A DNA stretch of 64,000 nucleotides from Palsa-504 sp963847965 (GCA_963847965.1 CAWKCG010000001.1:62001-126000); one strand, 5' to 3'; positions 1 to 8,917 are shown, numbered from the stretch's first letter. Program-made: numbers and translations. Notes: generated by a model from the sequence alone, not told the origin.

Positions 1-44
1 GGCGGCCCGGCTCGCACTAGCGCCGCACTGGCCGGCCGCCCTGC

Positions 45-2028
45 GTGCGAGCGCTGTGCCGGGCCTGCCCGGCCCGCGTGCGGCTGCCGGCCCTTGCCCG
101 GCCGGGGCCGGGCTTGGCTAGGGTACCGAGCGTGCATGGGCTGGGCCACGCCGTGTCCGGCGCGGTCAGCGCGGTCGTCGTGCTGGCCGCGTTCGCCGGC
201 CTGCTCGGCCTGGCCGGCCGCGTCCTGGGCCGGTCTCGCTCCCCGTATCCCCGGCTGCGGGTGCCCGGCTACCGCCGCACCAGCCTGCTCGCCTGGCTGG
301 TCCGCGCCACCTGGTGGCTGGCGGTGCTGGCCGGCCGGTTCGCGGCCGGTGCGCCGCTGGGCCAGCGCCGCACCGACGCCACCTTCCTCAGTGCGGGGAC
401 GAAGGTGATCGGCGGGGTACCCGGCTGGTGGTCCGCCGACCAGCCGTCCCAGTGGGCGTACCTGCCCGGCTGGAAACGCGCGGCCGTGCGCTGGGCCGCC
501 GTGGCGGCCGCGGCCGGGCTGGCCGCCCGCCCGCTGATCACCTGCGTCATGCTGGGAGTACTGGCCATCGCCGGCAGCTGCGCGGGCTGGCCGCGCTTCC
601 AGCGGTGGCGGTACGAACGCAGAGTGATCCGGCCGGTTTACCTCCAGCTGTACCAGTACCTGGGCACCGAGCCGGGCGAGCGGCCCGGCCGGTGGCTGGA
701 TATACCGGCCGGGTTCGCCGGCGACCAGGACGCGCAGGTGACGCTGGCCTACCCGCCCGCCTGGAATCCCGACACGGCCCGGCAGCAGCACATCGACGAG
801 GTCATCCGCCGGCACCTGGGCGGCGACCTGGCCGGGCAGTTCGGCCCCTACCAGGCCACCTGGACCCACCCGCCCGCACCCCCCGCCCTGGCCCGGTTCG
901 ACGGGTACGACCTGCCCGCCCACAAGATCCACCTGGCCACCCTGCCCGGCGGGAAGAAATGGATCGCGGACCTGCAAGACGAAGAACCCCACCTGTTCAT
1001 CGCGGCCGGCACCGGCGGCGGCAAGACCGCCACCGCATCCATCCCCGCCGCGCACTGCCGCGCGAACGGCTGGCTGGTCGACATCATCGACCCCAAACGC
1101 CGGTCCTACATCAGCCGGAAAACCGGCCACGACGTGCTCACCAACGTGCCCGGCATCCGCGTGCACACCGACATCGAATCGATGATGTGGGCGCTGGAGG
1201 AATTCTTCCTCTCGATGCTCGGGGTCAACATCGCCGTGGGCGCGCACACCTCGTGGCCGGGCCTGTTCCCGCAGCGGCTGCTGGTCATCGATGAGTTCGG
1301 CACGTTCGCCTCGATGCCCGCGCGGATGCACCAGCGCAACAGGGGCCAGGGCCAGCCCCCGGCGCTGGACCAGCGGCGGCAGATCGAATGGCAGGGCCGC
1401 CAGGCCGGGCACCGGCTGGTGGTGGCGGTGCACCAGCCGAACCTGCGCTGGTTCGGCGACACCGACAGCCGGGGCCAGTACGGCTACCGGCTGATCACCG
1501 GGGCCTTCACCATGTCGCTGTGGCGGATGACGTTCGGGTACACGGCCCCGATCCAGTGGGACACCCGGATCAAAGGGCCGGGGCGTGGTCGGCATCGGCG
1601 AGGCTGAAGAACTTATCCACCACGCCCAGCTCGCCTGGATGCCCGCCGAAGAACGGCGCTGCTACGCGCTCACCGGACCCCCGCCCCCGGACTGGTTCAC
1701 CGGCATGCGGCCCGCCCCCTGGATCACCGGGCACGTCATCGCCGAGGGCCGCAAGCTCGCCGGCGCCTCCCTGGTCCAACTCGACGGCGGCGATGTCCCG
1801 CCCGATGTCCCACCCCGACACGATGGCTACGTACCTGCGCAAAGACGCCCCGATGTCCCGGCCGATGTCCCGCCCCCGGACAACCCCACCCGGCCCCTGG
1901 CCATCCCCGGCCCGGCCCGCCAGGCCGGCCGGCACCGCGCCCCGGCCCCTGCCGGCGACGGGCAGCCCGTCACCAGCACCGGGGGTGGCGGCCGGGACTG
2001 GGCCGGGGATGTCGGGCATGATGCTGGG
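45..2028 (+). pseudogene. FtsK/SpoIIIE-like conjugal DNA translocase (TraSA type), frameshifted
   Basis: The first frame (45-1607) encodes an N-terminal membrane part with hydrophobic stretches at about residues 30-60 and 145-175, then an FtsK-type ATPase domain with Walker A GTGGGKT near residue 322 and Walker B LLVIDEF near 412. This is the layout of Tra proteins of actinomycete integrative conjugative elements, which move double-stranded DNA between hyphae. The frame is lost near 1590: the expected continuation (IGEAEELIHHAQLAW...) is read in another frame, has no stop, and runs straight into the next transporter. The Pro/Asp tail carries an imperfect direct repeat of GATGTCCCG units near 1791-1815 and 1850-1875. 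The GTG at 45 is simply the first start after an in-frame TAG near 18, so the true start is uncertain. It is probably a non-functional AICE remnant; a sequencing indel is the alternative. Confidence 0.75.
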
Positions 2029-3275
2029 GTGGTCGCATTCGCTGGCGGGTTCCGGGCGCCGTTTTACCGTTACTGGCTGTCGGGGTTCCTCTCGGACTTC
2101 GCAACTGGCGTGCGGCTCGCGGCGTTTCCCCTGCTCGCGGCTCAGGTAACCCGCTCACCGGCTGCGGTCGCCGCAGTCACCACGATGCAGGGCGTGCCGT
2201 GGCTGCTGCTCGGCGGCGCCGCCGGGGTGATCGTGCGACCGCGTCGACCGCCGCCGCCTGATGGTGATGGTGGATACCGCCCGCGCGGCGCTCATCGCGG
2301 CGCTGGCCGTGGCCGTGCTCGTGCACAGCGCCTGGCTCGCGCTCATCTACCTGGCGGCGTTCTTGAGCGGGCCGGCTCGGCGCTGCGAAGCACCGCCGCG
2401 GTGACCTGCGTGCCCCGGCTGGTCGACCCGGCTGATCTGGACAAGGCCAACGGGGGGTGGTCGCCGGGCAGGTCGTGGGTAACGAGCTGGCCGGGCCGGC
2501 CGTCGGCGGCTGGCTGTTCGGCATGGCCGCCGTCTTGCCGTTCGCGGTGAACGCCGGCACGCTGGGGATCGCTGTCCTGCTGCTGCTGACCCTGCCGGCC
2601 GTGTTCACGCCCCCGCCACGGCAGCAAGAACCCGGCACCGCCCGGCCGCGGCTGGCCTCGGCGCGACATGACCTTGGCGAGGGGCTGCGCTGGATGTGGC
2701 AGCATGCTGCCATCCGGGACGTCATGATCATGGCCGGGGTCGTGTGCGCGATGGATGCCGCCTGGTTCGCGGTGTTCGTGCTGTACGTGATGAGGATCCT
2801 GCACCAGCACGCGGGTGCCTACGGGCTGCTGCTCGGCATCGGGGCCATCGGGGGGGTGACGGCCGGCGGCACCGCTGCCGCGCTGACCCGGCGCATCGGG
2901 CCGTGGCGGTCCCTGCTGGCCGCTGGGCTGGTCATGGCCGCCACTCAGGCAGCCCTCGGGCTTACCGGCAACGTGATCATCACGGCGCTGCTCCAGGTGT
3001 TCAGCAGCGCGGCGTTCGCCCTGTTCAACGTCACCGCGGTCACCATGCGGCAGCGGCAGGTGCCCGACACAATGCTCGGCCGGGTCACCAGCGTGTACGG
3101 CACTGTCACAGAGGGCGCCGAGGCCCTGGGGGCGATCGCGGGCGGCGTCATCGCCGCAACCGCCGGAATCCGCGCCCCCATGCTGGTCGGCGCCGGACCG
3201 ATCGCCGCCGTGACGATCCTCCTTACCTGGCGGCACCGCAATGCCGGCGCGGACCGGGCCACGCCGGCGCCTTGA
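2029..3275 (+). pseudogene. MFS transporter, three frameshifts
   Basis: The pieces together give one 12-TM major facilitator protein of about 400 residues. It starts with a typical N-terminus (FYRYWLSGFLSDFATGVRLA) near 2047. The cytoplasmic loop DRVDRRRLMVMVD lies in a second frame (about 2237-2375), then the first frame returns (GSALRSTAAVTCVPRLVDPA), then a third frame (2457-3275) carries the remaining half. The breaks fall near 2232, 2372 (one G short) and 2453 (a run of six G where four restore the frame). There is no separate start: the 5' end is open from the Tra tail, with GTG at 2029 or 2032 as possible starts. The substrate is unknown. It is called a pseudogene because of three independent indels, but two lie in G/C runs, so raw reads should be checked. 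Confidence 0.7.
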
Positions 3276-3393
3276 CGATCGGGGATGTACCGCCGCCCCA
3301 CGGCCGCTCGAAATGATCCGGGTGCTGGAACAGGTGACCGTCGAGCCAGTCCGGGTCGTCGGTGTCGAATCCGCACGAGCACAGGTAGATCAT
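3223..3393 (-). CDS. small CxC-containing hypothetical protein (56 aa)
   Basis: A 56-residue protein starting MIYLCSCGFDTDDPDWLDGH, too short for most gene finders. The ATG at 3393-3391 overlaps the TGA of the upstream gene by four bases (ATGA), so it is probably translationally coupled. The C-S-C-G start followed by HLFQHPDHFER gives Cys and His residues that could bind zinc, but the fold is not proven. Similar tiny proteins occur beside XRE/DUF397 clusters and AICEs in actinomycetes (recalled, not searched). Its last third overlaps the 3' end of the broken MFS gene on the other strand and may be non-native. Confidence 0.5.
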   Translation of the reverse strand: MIYLCSCGFDTDDPDWLDGHLFQHPDHFERPWGGGTSPIVKAPAWPGPRRHCGAAR

Positions 3394-3587
3394 CGGCTGT
3401 CCGTGGCAGCGGTGCGCCGGCGCTCGGCCAGCGCTGTGTCGATGGCGCTCAGGTAGGCCAGGATCGGCCTGCGCGCCGGGGAATCTGGCCGGGCCAGGGC
3501 CAGGCTGGCGGCCAGATCGCGCCTGCTCCGCTCAAGCTCGCTGACGGTCAGCCCGGCTACCTCAGGACAGCGGCCAGGGTCAGGCAT
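3390..3587 (-). CDS. small hypothetical protein (65 aa), AICE-associated type
   Basis: A 65-residue, Arg/Ala-rich, predicted helical protein with core TVSELERSRRDLAASLALAR and a second helix around PILAYLSAIDTALAERR. No catalytic motif is visible. It is the middle gene of a three-gene minus-strand group: its ATG overlaps the end of the upstream gene by 8 bases, and its TGA overlaps the downstream ATG (ATGA). Proteins with the phrase SELERxRRDLxASLALARPxSPARxPI are common next to conjugative-element and XRE genes in Streptomyces-like genomes. The function is unknown. Confidence 0.55.
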   Translation of the reverse strand: MPDPGRCPEVAGLTVSELERSRRDLAASLALARPDSPARRPILAYLSAIDTALAERRRTAATDSR

Positions 3588-3792
3588 GGGCCAGCCTCGC
3601 GCGCTCGTCCTGCTCGGCTAGCACTTCATCAAGCCTGGCTTGCAGGTTACTCCGGGCTGACGGCACGGGGTCCTGCCCGTCGAAGAACGCGATGGCGCTC
3701 TCGAGCTCACGGCGGTAGTTACGCAACTCGAACGTCGTCAGCGCGTGCAGGGCGTGCTTGGGCTGTTCAACGGTCACAGGTTCGGCGGACAT
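3580..3792 (-). CDS. small hypothetical protein (70 aa)
   Basis: The chosen start at 3792 gives MSAEPVTVEQPKHALHALTT. The open frame extends further upstream to 3927, but those residues look non-native (Arg/Gly/Pro-rich) and overlap the region in front of the XRE gene. The protein is mostly helical with ELRNYRRELESAIAFFDGQ and LQARLDEVLAEQDERAR, suggesting a short coiled coil. It leads the three-gene overlapping set 3792-3223 and is divergent from the XRE regulator, a typical arrangement in AICE regulatory regions. No function can be assigned. Confidence 0.5.
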   Translation of the reverse strand: MSAEPVTVEQPKHALHALTTFELRNYRRELESAIAFFDGQDPVPSARSNLQARLDEVLAEQDERARLAHA

Positions 3793-3930
3793 CGTGACTG
3801 GTCCTAACGGGGCATGTCGGCACGGGAATCGATATAGCAAGCATTCCCCGGGGGGCCTAGGCTTTGAATACGCACGGCCGCCACCTCGGCGGACAACCGA
3901 GCCGGTTTGCTGGACAGCCTTGGACATGGG

Positions 3931-4764
3931 ATGGCGAATCAGGACGCGGGTGAGAACCCACTAAAGGTTTTCGGTGCGATGCTTGGCTACTACCGCAGGC
4001 GAGCGGGGTGGACCCCCGAGCAGCTAGGCACGCGAGTGTTCCTGTCAGGCTCACAGATCCGCAAGGTGGAAGCGGGAACGCGGACTCCTACTGAGGATCT
4101 GGCAAAGACCTGCGAGAACATCCCCGAGCTTGGGTGCAACGGGGCACTGACCGAGCTATACGAGATCCTCAGCGAGAGGCTGAAGCGTCGCGCCTACCCC
4201 GGATGGTTCGCTGACTGGCCGGATAAGGAAGCCCAGGCACGCCGACTCCGGTCCTTTGAGCTGGTCGTTGTGCCTGGCTTGTTGCAGACGGAGGCGTACG
4301 CACGTGCGATCCTGTCAACCCGCGTCGGCGCGACCGAAGACGAGATAGACGAGGCGGTGGGAGCCCGCATGGAGCGGCAGCGGGTACTTGAGCGGGACCA
4401 CCCACCCGAGCTTTGGGCAATCCTTGATGAGGGGGTGCTGCGCCGTCCGGTCGGCGGACCTGACGTGATGAGGGAACAGCTCGCTCATCTTGGGATGACG
4501 GCGCGTCGTCCGCACATCGTGGTGCAGGTGATACCGCTTTCCGCCGGGGGTCACCAGGGCCTCAACGGCGGCGCGTTCGTGATCGCGGACTTCGATGATG
4601 CCGCTACCATCGGGTACCAGGACACGGCAGTGTCCGGTCAGATCATCGAAGATGCGTCCGAGGCGGACGCGCTCGCGCATACCTGGGACACGCTACGGCT
4701 TGAGGCACTGCCACGGCCGGCGTCGTTGAGCCTGATAGAGGAAGTGGCAAGACAATGGACATGA
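3931..4764 (+). CDS. XRE-family regulator with DUF5753 domain
   Basis: The protein begins with a helix-turn-helix at about residues 10-65 (MLGYYRRRAGWTPEQLGTRV, then SGSQIRKVEAGTRTP), followed by a DUF5753 domain (PGLLQTEAYARAIL ... RMERQRVLERDHPPELWAILDEGVLRR ... VQVIPLSAGGHQGLNG). This is the standard BldB-partner/WhiJ-like regulator architecture of actinomycetes. The start at ATG 3931 gives MANQDAGENPLKVFGAML; an ATG at 3907 is also in frame but adds an atypical octapeptide, and neither has a strong Shine-Dalgarno. Its TGA overlaps the ATG of the DUF397 gene (ATGA), as is usual for this pair. It probably acts as a DNA-binding switch with the DUF397 partner; the target is unknown. Confidence 0.85.
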   Translation: MANQDAGENPLKVFGAMLGYYRRRAGWTPEQLGTRVFLSGSQIRKVEAGTRTPTEDLAKTCENIPELGCNGALTELYEILSERLKRRAYPGWFADWPDKEAQARRLRSFELVVVPGLLQTEAYARAILSTRVGATEDEIDEAVGARMERQRVLERDHPPELWAILDEGVLRRPVGGPDVMREQLAHLGMTARRPHIVVQVIPLSAGGHQGLNGGAFVIADFDDAATIGYQDTAVSGQIIEDASEADALAHTWDTLRLEALPRPASLSLIEEVARQWT

Positions 4765-5264
4765 AAATCAGGTGGCGGAAATCCACCTACAGTTCAGGCA
4801 ACGGCGGTAACTGCATCGAGGTCGCCGCCGCGGATCGCGTGCTGGTGCGTGACACGAAGCAGCACGGGACCGGCCCGTTGCTCCAGTTCACGCCCGGAGC
4901 ATGGCGCCGGTTCACCAACCACGTCAAGCGCTCGTTAGGGCCTGCCCCATCTGGGAGGTCCGCCGACCCCCTACGCTGTGTGCTTAGCTGGGCGTCAGAG
5001 CTGGTACGTTACCTCAATGGTGAGTCGGCGCACCTGAGCTGGCTGGCCGGGGGAGGATTTAGTCAAACCACATGGCCAGGGGGCGATGTCCAGGCCGGGC
5101 ATGACGCGCGTGCGCTTGCGGCCCTTCCTGTCCTTGGTGGTGATCGTCATCGGCGCTGGCTATGCTCGGTTGCTGGCCGGGGCGGGCGTGCTGGTCCAGC
5201 GGGCGTTCATCATCGCGCCGATGCGCTGTTCGGCGTTGGCGCTGGGGTGGATGTAGAAATGTAG
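4761..5264 (+). CDS. DUF397 protein with abnormal C-terminal extension
   Basis: Residues 1-55 are a normal DUF397 domain: WRKSTYSSGNGGNCIEVA, then VLVRDTKQHGTGPLLQFTP and WRRFTNHVKRS. DUF397 proteins usually end right there at 60-75 residues. Here the frame continues for about 105 more residues that resemble nothing and lie antisense to the integrase remnant, so the native stop seems to have been lost at a junction near 4940. The start is ATG 4761 overlapping the upstream TGA (ATGA); ATG 4755 is also in frame. It should be the partner of the XRE/DUF5753 regulator just upstream. Confidence 0.7.
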   Translation: MKIRWRKSTYSSGNGGNCIEVAAADRVLVRDTKQHGTGPLLQFTPGAWRRFTNHVKRSLGPAPSGRSADPLRCVLSWASELVRYLNGESAHLSWLAGGGFSQTTWPGGDVQAGHDARALAALPVLGGDRHRRWLCSVAGRGGRAGPAGVHHRADALFGVGAGVDVEM

Positions 5265-5640
5265 CGTGGTCTCGATGCTGTCGTGCCCCAGGACTTGGGA
5301 GATGTTCGCGAGTTCGCGGGGGCTGGCGTCCAGGGCCTCGCTGGCGAACTGGTGGCGCAGGCTGTGGGTGTGCACGCCGGTGATCGCGAGGTAGTCCAGC
5401 ATGCGGCCGAACCGGTTTGCTGCGGTGCTGTAGGGCAGGTAGGGGGTGCCGTTCGGGCCGGGGCACAGCGGGCCGTCGGGCAGCTGCTGGATCATGTCCC
5501 AGATCATGTCGGGCACGGGAACGTCCCGGAAATCTCCGGCCTTGCGGTGCTTGAGCGGCTCTAGCTCCCGGCCGTTCTCGCTGGCCTGCCAGCATAGGTG
5601 CAGGTAGCGGGTGCCGTCTGCGCGCTGCTTGAAATCGGAC
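5160..5640 (-). pseudogene. tyrosine-recombinase integrase, C-terminal fragment
   Basis: Only the catalytic domain of a phage-type integrase is left. Reading from about 5640 one finds RYLHLCWQASENGRELEPL and LKHRKAGDFRDVPVP, then HSLRHQFASEAL (the H-x-x-R box), ISQVLGHDSIETTLHFYIHP (second His and the Tyr nucleophile). The N-terminal arm-binding and core-binding domains are absent: the frame is open before 5640 but the sequence there belongs to a methyltransferase fragment on the other strand. The only ATG is 5516, downstream of real domain sequence. It is presumably the integrase of the decayed element that also supplied the Tra gene; no tRNA or att site was recognised nearby. Confidence 0.8.
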
Positions 5641-5641
5641 T

Positions 5642-5880
5642 TGCGACAACTTCGCCGCAGATCGGACGGCAGGCGACGCGGTGATGGAGGCCTACCCCGG
5701 GATCGTCATGTCGGTGCGCGCCAACCGCGCGTTCCTGGCCCGGGTGGTGAGGTTCCTGGCCGCCGAGGCCGGGATCCGGCAGTTCCTGGCCTGGTACCGG
5801 TCCAGCAATGGAGGCCCGGGTCCGAGCTCGAGGCCGCGGCCCGGTCCGCCATGTGGGGCGGCGTGGGCCGCAAACCGTAG
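5642..5880 (+). pseudogene. SAM-dependent methyltransferase (DUF574 type), internally deleted remnant
   Basis: Starting at 5642 the frame reads DNFAADRTAGDAVMEAYPGI and MSVRANRAFLARVVRFLAAE, then GIRQFL. This is the conserved N-terminal third of the DUF574/methyltransferase_19 family just before the SAM-binding DIGTG motif. At about 5790 the homology jumps, in another frame, to VPVQQWRPGSELEAAARSAM and WGGVGRKP followed by TAG, the typical C-terminus of the same family. The central Rossmann core is therefore deleted. The 5' end abuts the integrase stump at about 5640, marking a recombination junction. Confidence 0.65.
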
Positions 5881-5893
5881 GCCGCGCGGGCGG

Positions 5894-6508
5894 TCAGTAG
5901 CGGGTCCAGACCAGCGGGATCGTGGATGCGGCCAGCAGGACCGCCATGGCGCCGTTGAGGACGCGCCGGGCGCGTGGCGCCCGGAGGTGGCGCTGGAGCG
6001 CGGCGCCGACCGCCAGCCAGGGCGCGCAGCAGGGCAGGGCGACCAGGGTAAACAGGATCGCGAAGATGGCGGCCTGGGCCAGGGCACCGCCGGCGCGCCG
6101 GTCCAGGAAGGTGGCGACGGCCGCGACGCTGACCAGCCATCCCTTGGGATTGATCCACTGGAAGGCGGCCATGCCGAGGAATCCAGCGGGTGCCTTCGCG
6201 GTCCCCTCGGCCGGTCCCGCGGTCGCGATCCGCCAGGCCATCCAGCAGAGCATTGCGGCCCCGGCCCACTTCAGGACCTGGAGCGCCAGAGGATGGGCCA
6301 GGAGCACGTGGCCCAGTCCCAGCGTGATGGCGAACAGCATCGCGCCCATCCCGGTCACCTGCCCGAGCAGACTCGGGAGACCCCGCCGGACACCGGCCCT
6401 GGCGCCGACCGTGGTCAGCAGCGCATTACTGGGGCCTGGAGTTCCGGCCACGACCGCCGAGAACGTTATGAACGCGATCAACCGGGCGGGGTCATGCAGG
6501 ACTTCCAC
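5894..6508 (-). CDS. LysE/RhtB family amino-acid exporter
   Basis: A 204-residue membrane protein with the LysE-family N-terminus: FSAVVAGTPGPSNALL in TM1, followed by GARAGVRRGLPSLLGQVTG. Five to six hydrophobic segments follow, and the mid-protein GFLGMAAFQWINPKGWL matches the conserved NPK loop. Family members export amino acids or homoserine-lactone-like compounds by proton antiport; the substrate here is unknown. The start is GTG 6508 with a GGGAG ribosome site seven bases upstream. It stands alone between the methyltransferase remnant and the MFS-MarR fusion, both separated by short gaps. Confidence 0.88.
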   Translation of the reverse strand: MEVLHDPARLIAFITFSAVVAGTPGPSNALLTTVGARAGVRRGLPSLLGQVTGMGAMLFAITLGLGHVLLAHPLALQVLKWAGAAMLCWMAWRIATAGPAEGTAKAPAGFLGMAAFQWINPKGWLVSVAAVATFLDRRAGGALAQAAIFAILFTLVALPCCAPWLAVGAALQRHLRAPRARRVLNGAMAVLLAASTIPLVWTRY

Positions 6509-6600
6509 GCGTCGCTCCCTAGATTTGAGCTATGCGCCCTAGCCTGGGCGATGCCGCCAGCGCCGGTCTTGAAGGTTCGTGCGATACCGAGTAGTGGGTA

Positions 6601-8634
6601 CTAGCTCTGGTCGGCCGGGGAGGTGGCGGACGACCCGGCGCTGATGAGGTGGCGGTCGGCGCGCTCGCCGAGCATGGCGCGGGACAGCTTGGTGAGCAGC
6701 TCGCCCAGCTCGCCGTACTGTTCGGGCGACAAGTCGGCGAGCAGTTCGCGCAGACCCTCACGCCTGGCCGCGAAGAGCTTGTCGGCGGCGGCGTGCCCGG
6801 CGTCGGTGAGCTCCAGCGTCCCGTTCGAGCGGACCACCATGCCCTCGGCGACGAGGCGGTCGACGTACGGCCTGCCGTAGTCCATGGTCACGTTGGCCTG
6901 CTTGGCCAGCTCCTCCCCCGCGGCCGCGCCCTGCTTGGCCAGCCGGGTCAGGATCCAGCTGCTCCCCGCGGGCAGGTCGAGGCCGGCCATCTTGGTCAGC
7001 CGCTCGTAGCCGCGCTGCCTGAGGTCCGCGCTGCCGAGCCTGGTCAGCGCCCGCTCTACCTCGTCGACCGAGGAGCGCGCGGGCGGGGTCGCCCCCAGCC
7101 CCTCGCCGATGCCCGCCGAATTGGTGGCGCGCAGCGGGACCTCCTTCAGGAACCAGGACAAGGCGAACGCGACCAGCGCCACGGGGATCGCGTAGAGGAA
7201 CACCGGGTGCAGCGCGAGTGAGTACGCGTGCCGCACGTCGGCCCTGATGGCGGCCGGGAGCTTCTTCAGCAACTCCGGGTCGGCCGCGGCGCTCGCGATC
7301 CTGACCCCGGGCGGCAGCGTGACGCCGCGCAGCGCCGCGGCCAGCTCGCCGGCCAGCCGGTTGGCGAAGATCGCGCCGAACACCGAGACTCCGAACGCCC
7401 CGCCGATGCTGCGGAAGAAGGTCGCCCCCGATGTCGCGGTGCCCAGGTCGGCGTAGTCGGCCGAGTTCTGCACGGCGATGACCAGGACCTGGATGATCAT
7501 GCCCAGGGCGAGGCCGAGGACGAGGAAGTAGACGGACATGAGCCCGGTCGAGGTGTACTCGTTCAGCCGGGACAGCAGGAACAGCGCGATCACGAGCAGC
7601 GCGGTGCCGGCGATCGGGAAGACCTTGTACCGGCCGGTCCTGGTGATGAGCTGACCGCTGCCGATCGAGGTGACCAGCAGTCCGCCGACCAGCGGCAGCA
7701 GGTACACGCCGGACAGGGTGGCCGAGACGCCGTGCACCACCTGCAAGAAGAGCGGCAGGTAGGAGATGGAACCGAACATCGCGAACCCGGCCGCGAGCGC
7801 GATGGCCGCGCTGATGCTGAACACCGGGTTGCGGAACAGCCTGAGCGGGAGTACCGGCTCGGCCGCATGCCTGGCCGACAGCCACCAGGCTCCCACGAGC
7901 ACCACCGACCCGGCGAACAACCCGATGATCACGGGCGAGCGCCACGGGTAGGTGGTGCCGCCCCACGAGGTCGCCAGCACCACGGCGGTGGCGAACGCGG
8001 CGATCAGCGTGGCGCCCAGGTAGTCGATGGAATGCTTGCGCCGGGCCGAGGTGGCGGGCAACACCACGGTGATCACCACGAGCGCGACGGCCCCGATCGG
8101 CAGGTTGATATAAAACACCCATCGCCAGGACAGGTTATCGACGAAGAACCCGCCAAGCAGGGGGCCGATGACGCTCGCGACCCCGAAGACGGCGCCGAAC
8201 GCGCCCTGGTACTTCCCCCGCTCGCGCGGCGGCACGACGTCGCCGATGATGGCCTGGGCCAGCACGATCAGGCCACCGCCGCCGACGCCCTGGAGTGCGC
8301 GGAACGCGATCAGCTCGGTCATCGTCTGGGAAAGCCCGGACAGGGCCGAGCCGACCAGGAAGATGACGATCGCCGCCATGAACAGGTACTTCCGGCCGTA
8401 CTGGTCGCCGAGCTTGCCCCACACCTGCGTGGTCGCCGTGCTCGCGAGGATGTAGGCGGTGATCACCCAGGACAGGTGGGACAGGCCGCCCAGGTCGCTG
8501 ACGATGGTGGGCAGCGCGGTGGCGACGATCGTCTGGTCCAGCGCGGCCAGCAGCATGGCCAGCATCAACGCGCTGTAGATGACGGCCAGCCCGCGCTGCT
8601 GCGCGGGCTGGCCCTCTGCTGCCTGGCCGGCCAC
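6601..8634 (-). CDS. EmrB/QacA-type drug MFS transporter fused to a MarR-like domain
   Basis: Residues 1-510 are a 14-TM DHA2 pump: LDQTIVATALPTIVSDLGG in TM1, loop WGKLGDQYGRKYLF, and motif C GAVFGVASVIGPLLGGFF in TM5. After the last TM (FALSWFLKEVPL) comes a cytoplasmic tail of about 165 residues that looks like a MarR winged helix: LPAGSSWILTRLAKQG, ANVTMDYGRPYVDRLVAEGM and ELTDAGHAAADKLFAARREG, ending with the helical LADLSPEQYGELGELLTKLS. The tail may sense substrate or bind DNA; no separate regulator lies next to it. The start is GTG 8634 after a GGGGGAG site. A perfect inverted repeat sits 29 bp upstream. Confidence 0.9.
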   Translation of the reverse strand: MAGQAAEGQPAQQRGLAVIYSALMLAMLLAALDQTIVATALPTIVSDLGGLSHLSWVITAYILASTATTQVWGKLGDQYGRKYLFMAAIVIFLVGSALSGLSQTMTELIAFRALQGVGGGGLIVLAQAIIGDVVPPRERGKYQGAFGAVFGVASVIGPLLGGFFVDNLSWRWVFYINLPIGAVALVVITVVLPATSARRKHSIDYLGATLIAAFATAVVLATSWGGTTYPWRSPVIIGLFAGSVVLVGAWWLSARHAAEPVLPLRLFRNPVFSISAAIALAAGFAMFGSISYLPLFLQVVHGVSATLSGVYLLPLVGGLLVTSIGSGQLITRTGRYKVFPIAGTALLVIALFLLSRLNEYTSTGLMSVYFLVLGLALGMIIQVLVIAVQNSADYADLGTATSGATFFRSIGGAFGVSVFGAIFANRLAGELAAALRGVTLPPGVRIASAAADPELLKKLPAAIRADVRHAYSLALHPVFLYAIPVALVAFALSWFLKEVPLRATNSAGIGEGLGATPPARSSVDEVERALTRLGSADLRQRGYERLTKMAGLDLPAGSSWILTRLAKQGAAAGEELAKQANVTMDYGRPYVDRLVAEGMVVRSNGTLELTDAGHAAADKLFAARREGLRELLADLSPEQYGELGELLTKLSRAMLGERADRHLISAGSSATSPADQS

Positions 8635-8662
8635 GTCGGTCTCCCCCGTTCAGGGTGAGCGG

Positions 8663-8678
8663 ATTACGAACGCGTAAT
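8663..8678. promoter_or_regulatory. inverted repeat ATTACG-AACG-CGTAAT, candidate operator
   Basis: A perfect 6-bp inverted repeat with a 4-bp spacer, unusually AT-rich for its surroundings, lies 29-44 bp upstream of the GTG start of the MFS-MarR fusion (minus strand). Size and placement fit a MarR- or TetR-type operator over the promoter. The binding protein could be the MarR-like tail of the pump itself, which is inference. Confidence 0.4.
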
Positions 8679-8679
8679 A

Positions 8680-8917
8680 CCCGACGGCCGGTCAGCAAAT
8701 CGCCGGTCACCAGCCTCCGCCGGAACCGTCGCTGCCGCCGGAACCATCAGAGCCCCCGCCGCTATTCCCTGAGGTGCCGGTGCCAGTGACCATGCAAGCG
8801 GTTCATCGCCGCGAACGCGAGTGCGGCCCGGAGCCGGTTCGTTCAGATCAGGTACACATCAATGCGCCTCCGGGCCGGCCAGGAGCGGGGGCCGGCCGAC
8901 CCAGAGGACGATAGGGG
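8680..8917. other. intergenic region without a convincing gene
   Basis: No conserved frame is visible. The minus strand holds a 28-residue Gly/Ser-rich reading frame (about 8707-8793, ending GGSDGSGGGW) that resembles the tail of a membrane or secreted protein but has no partner sequence upstream. It is probably debris. Confidence 0.3.

Noticed and set aside
3285..3797. A plus-strand 170-residue frame
   Set aside because: Antisense to three small overlapping minus-strand genes with ATGA junctions; no motif.
5100..5700. An attachment site or tRNA next to the integrase remnant
   Set aside because: No tRNA-like cloverleaf or recognisable att core could be seen in either direction.
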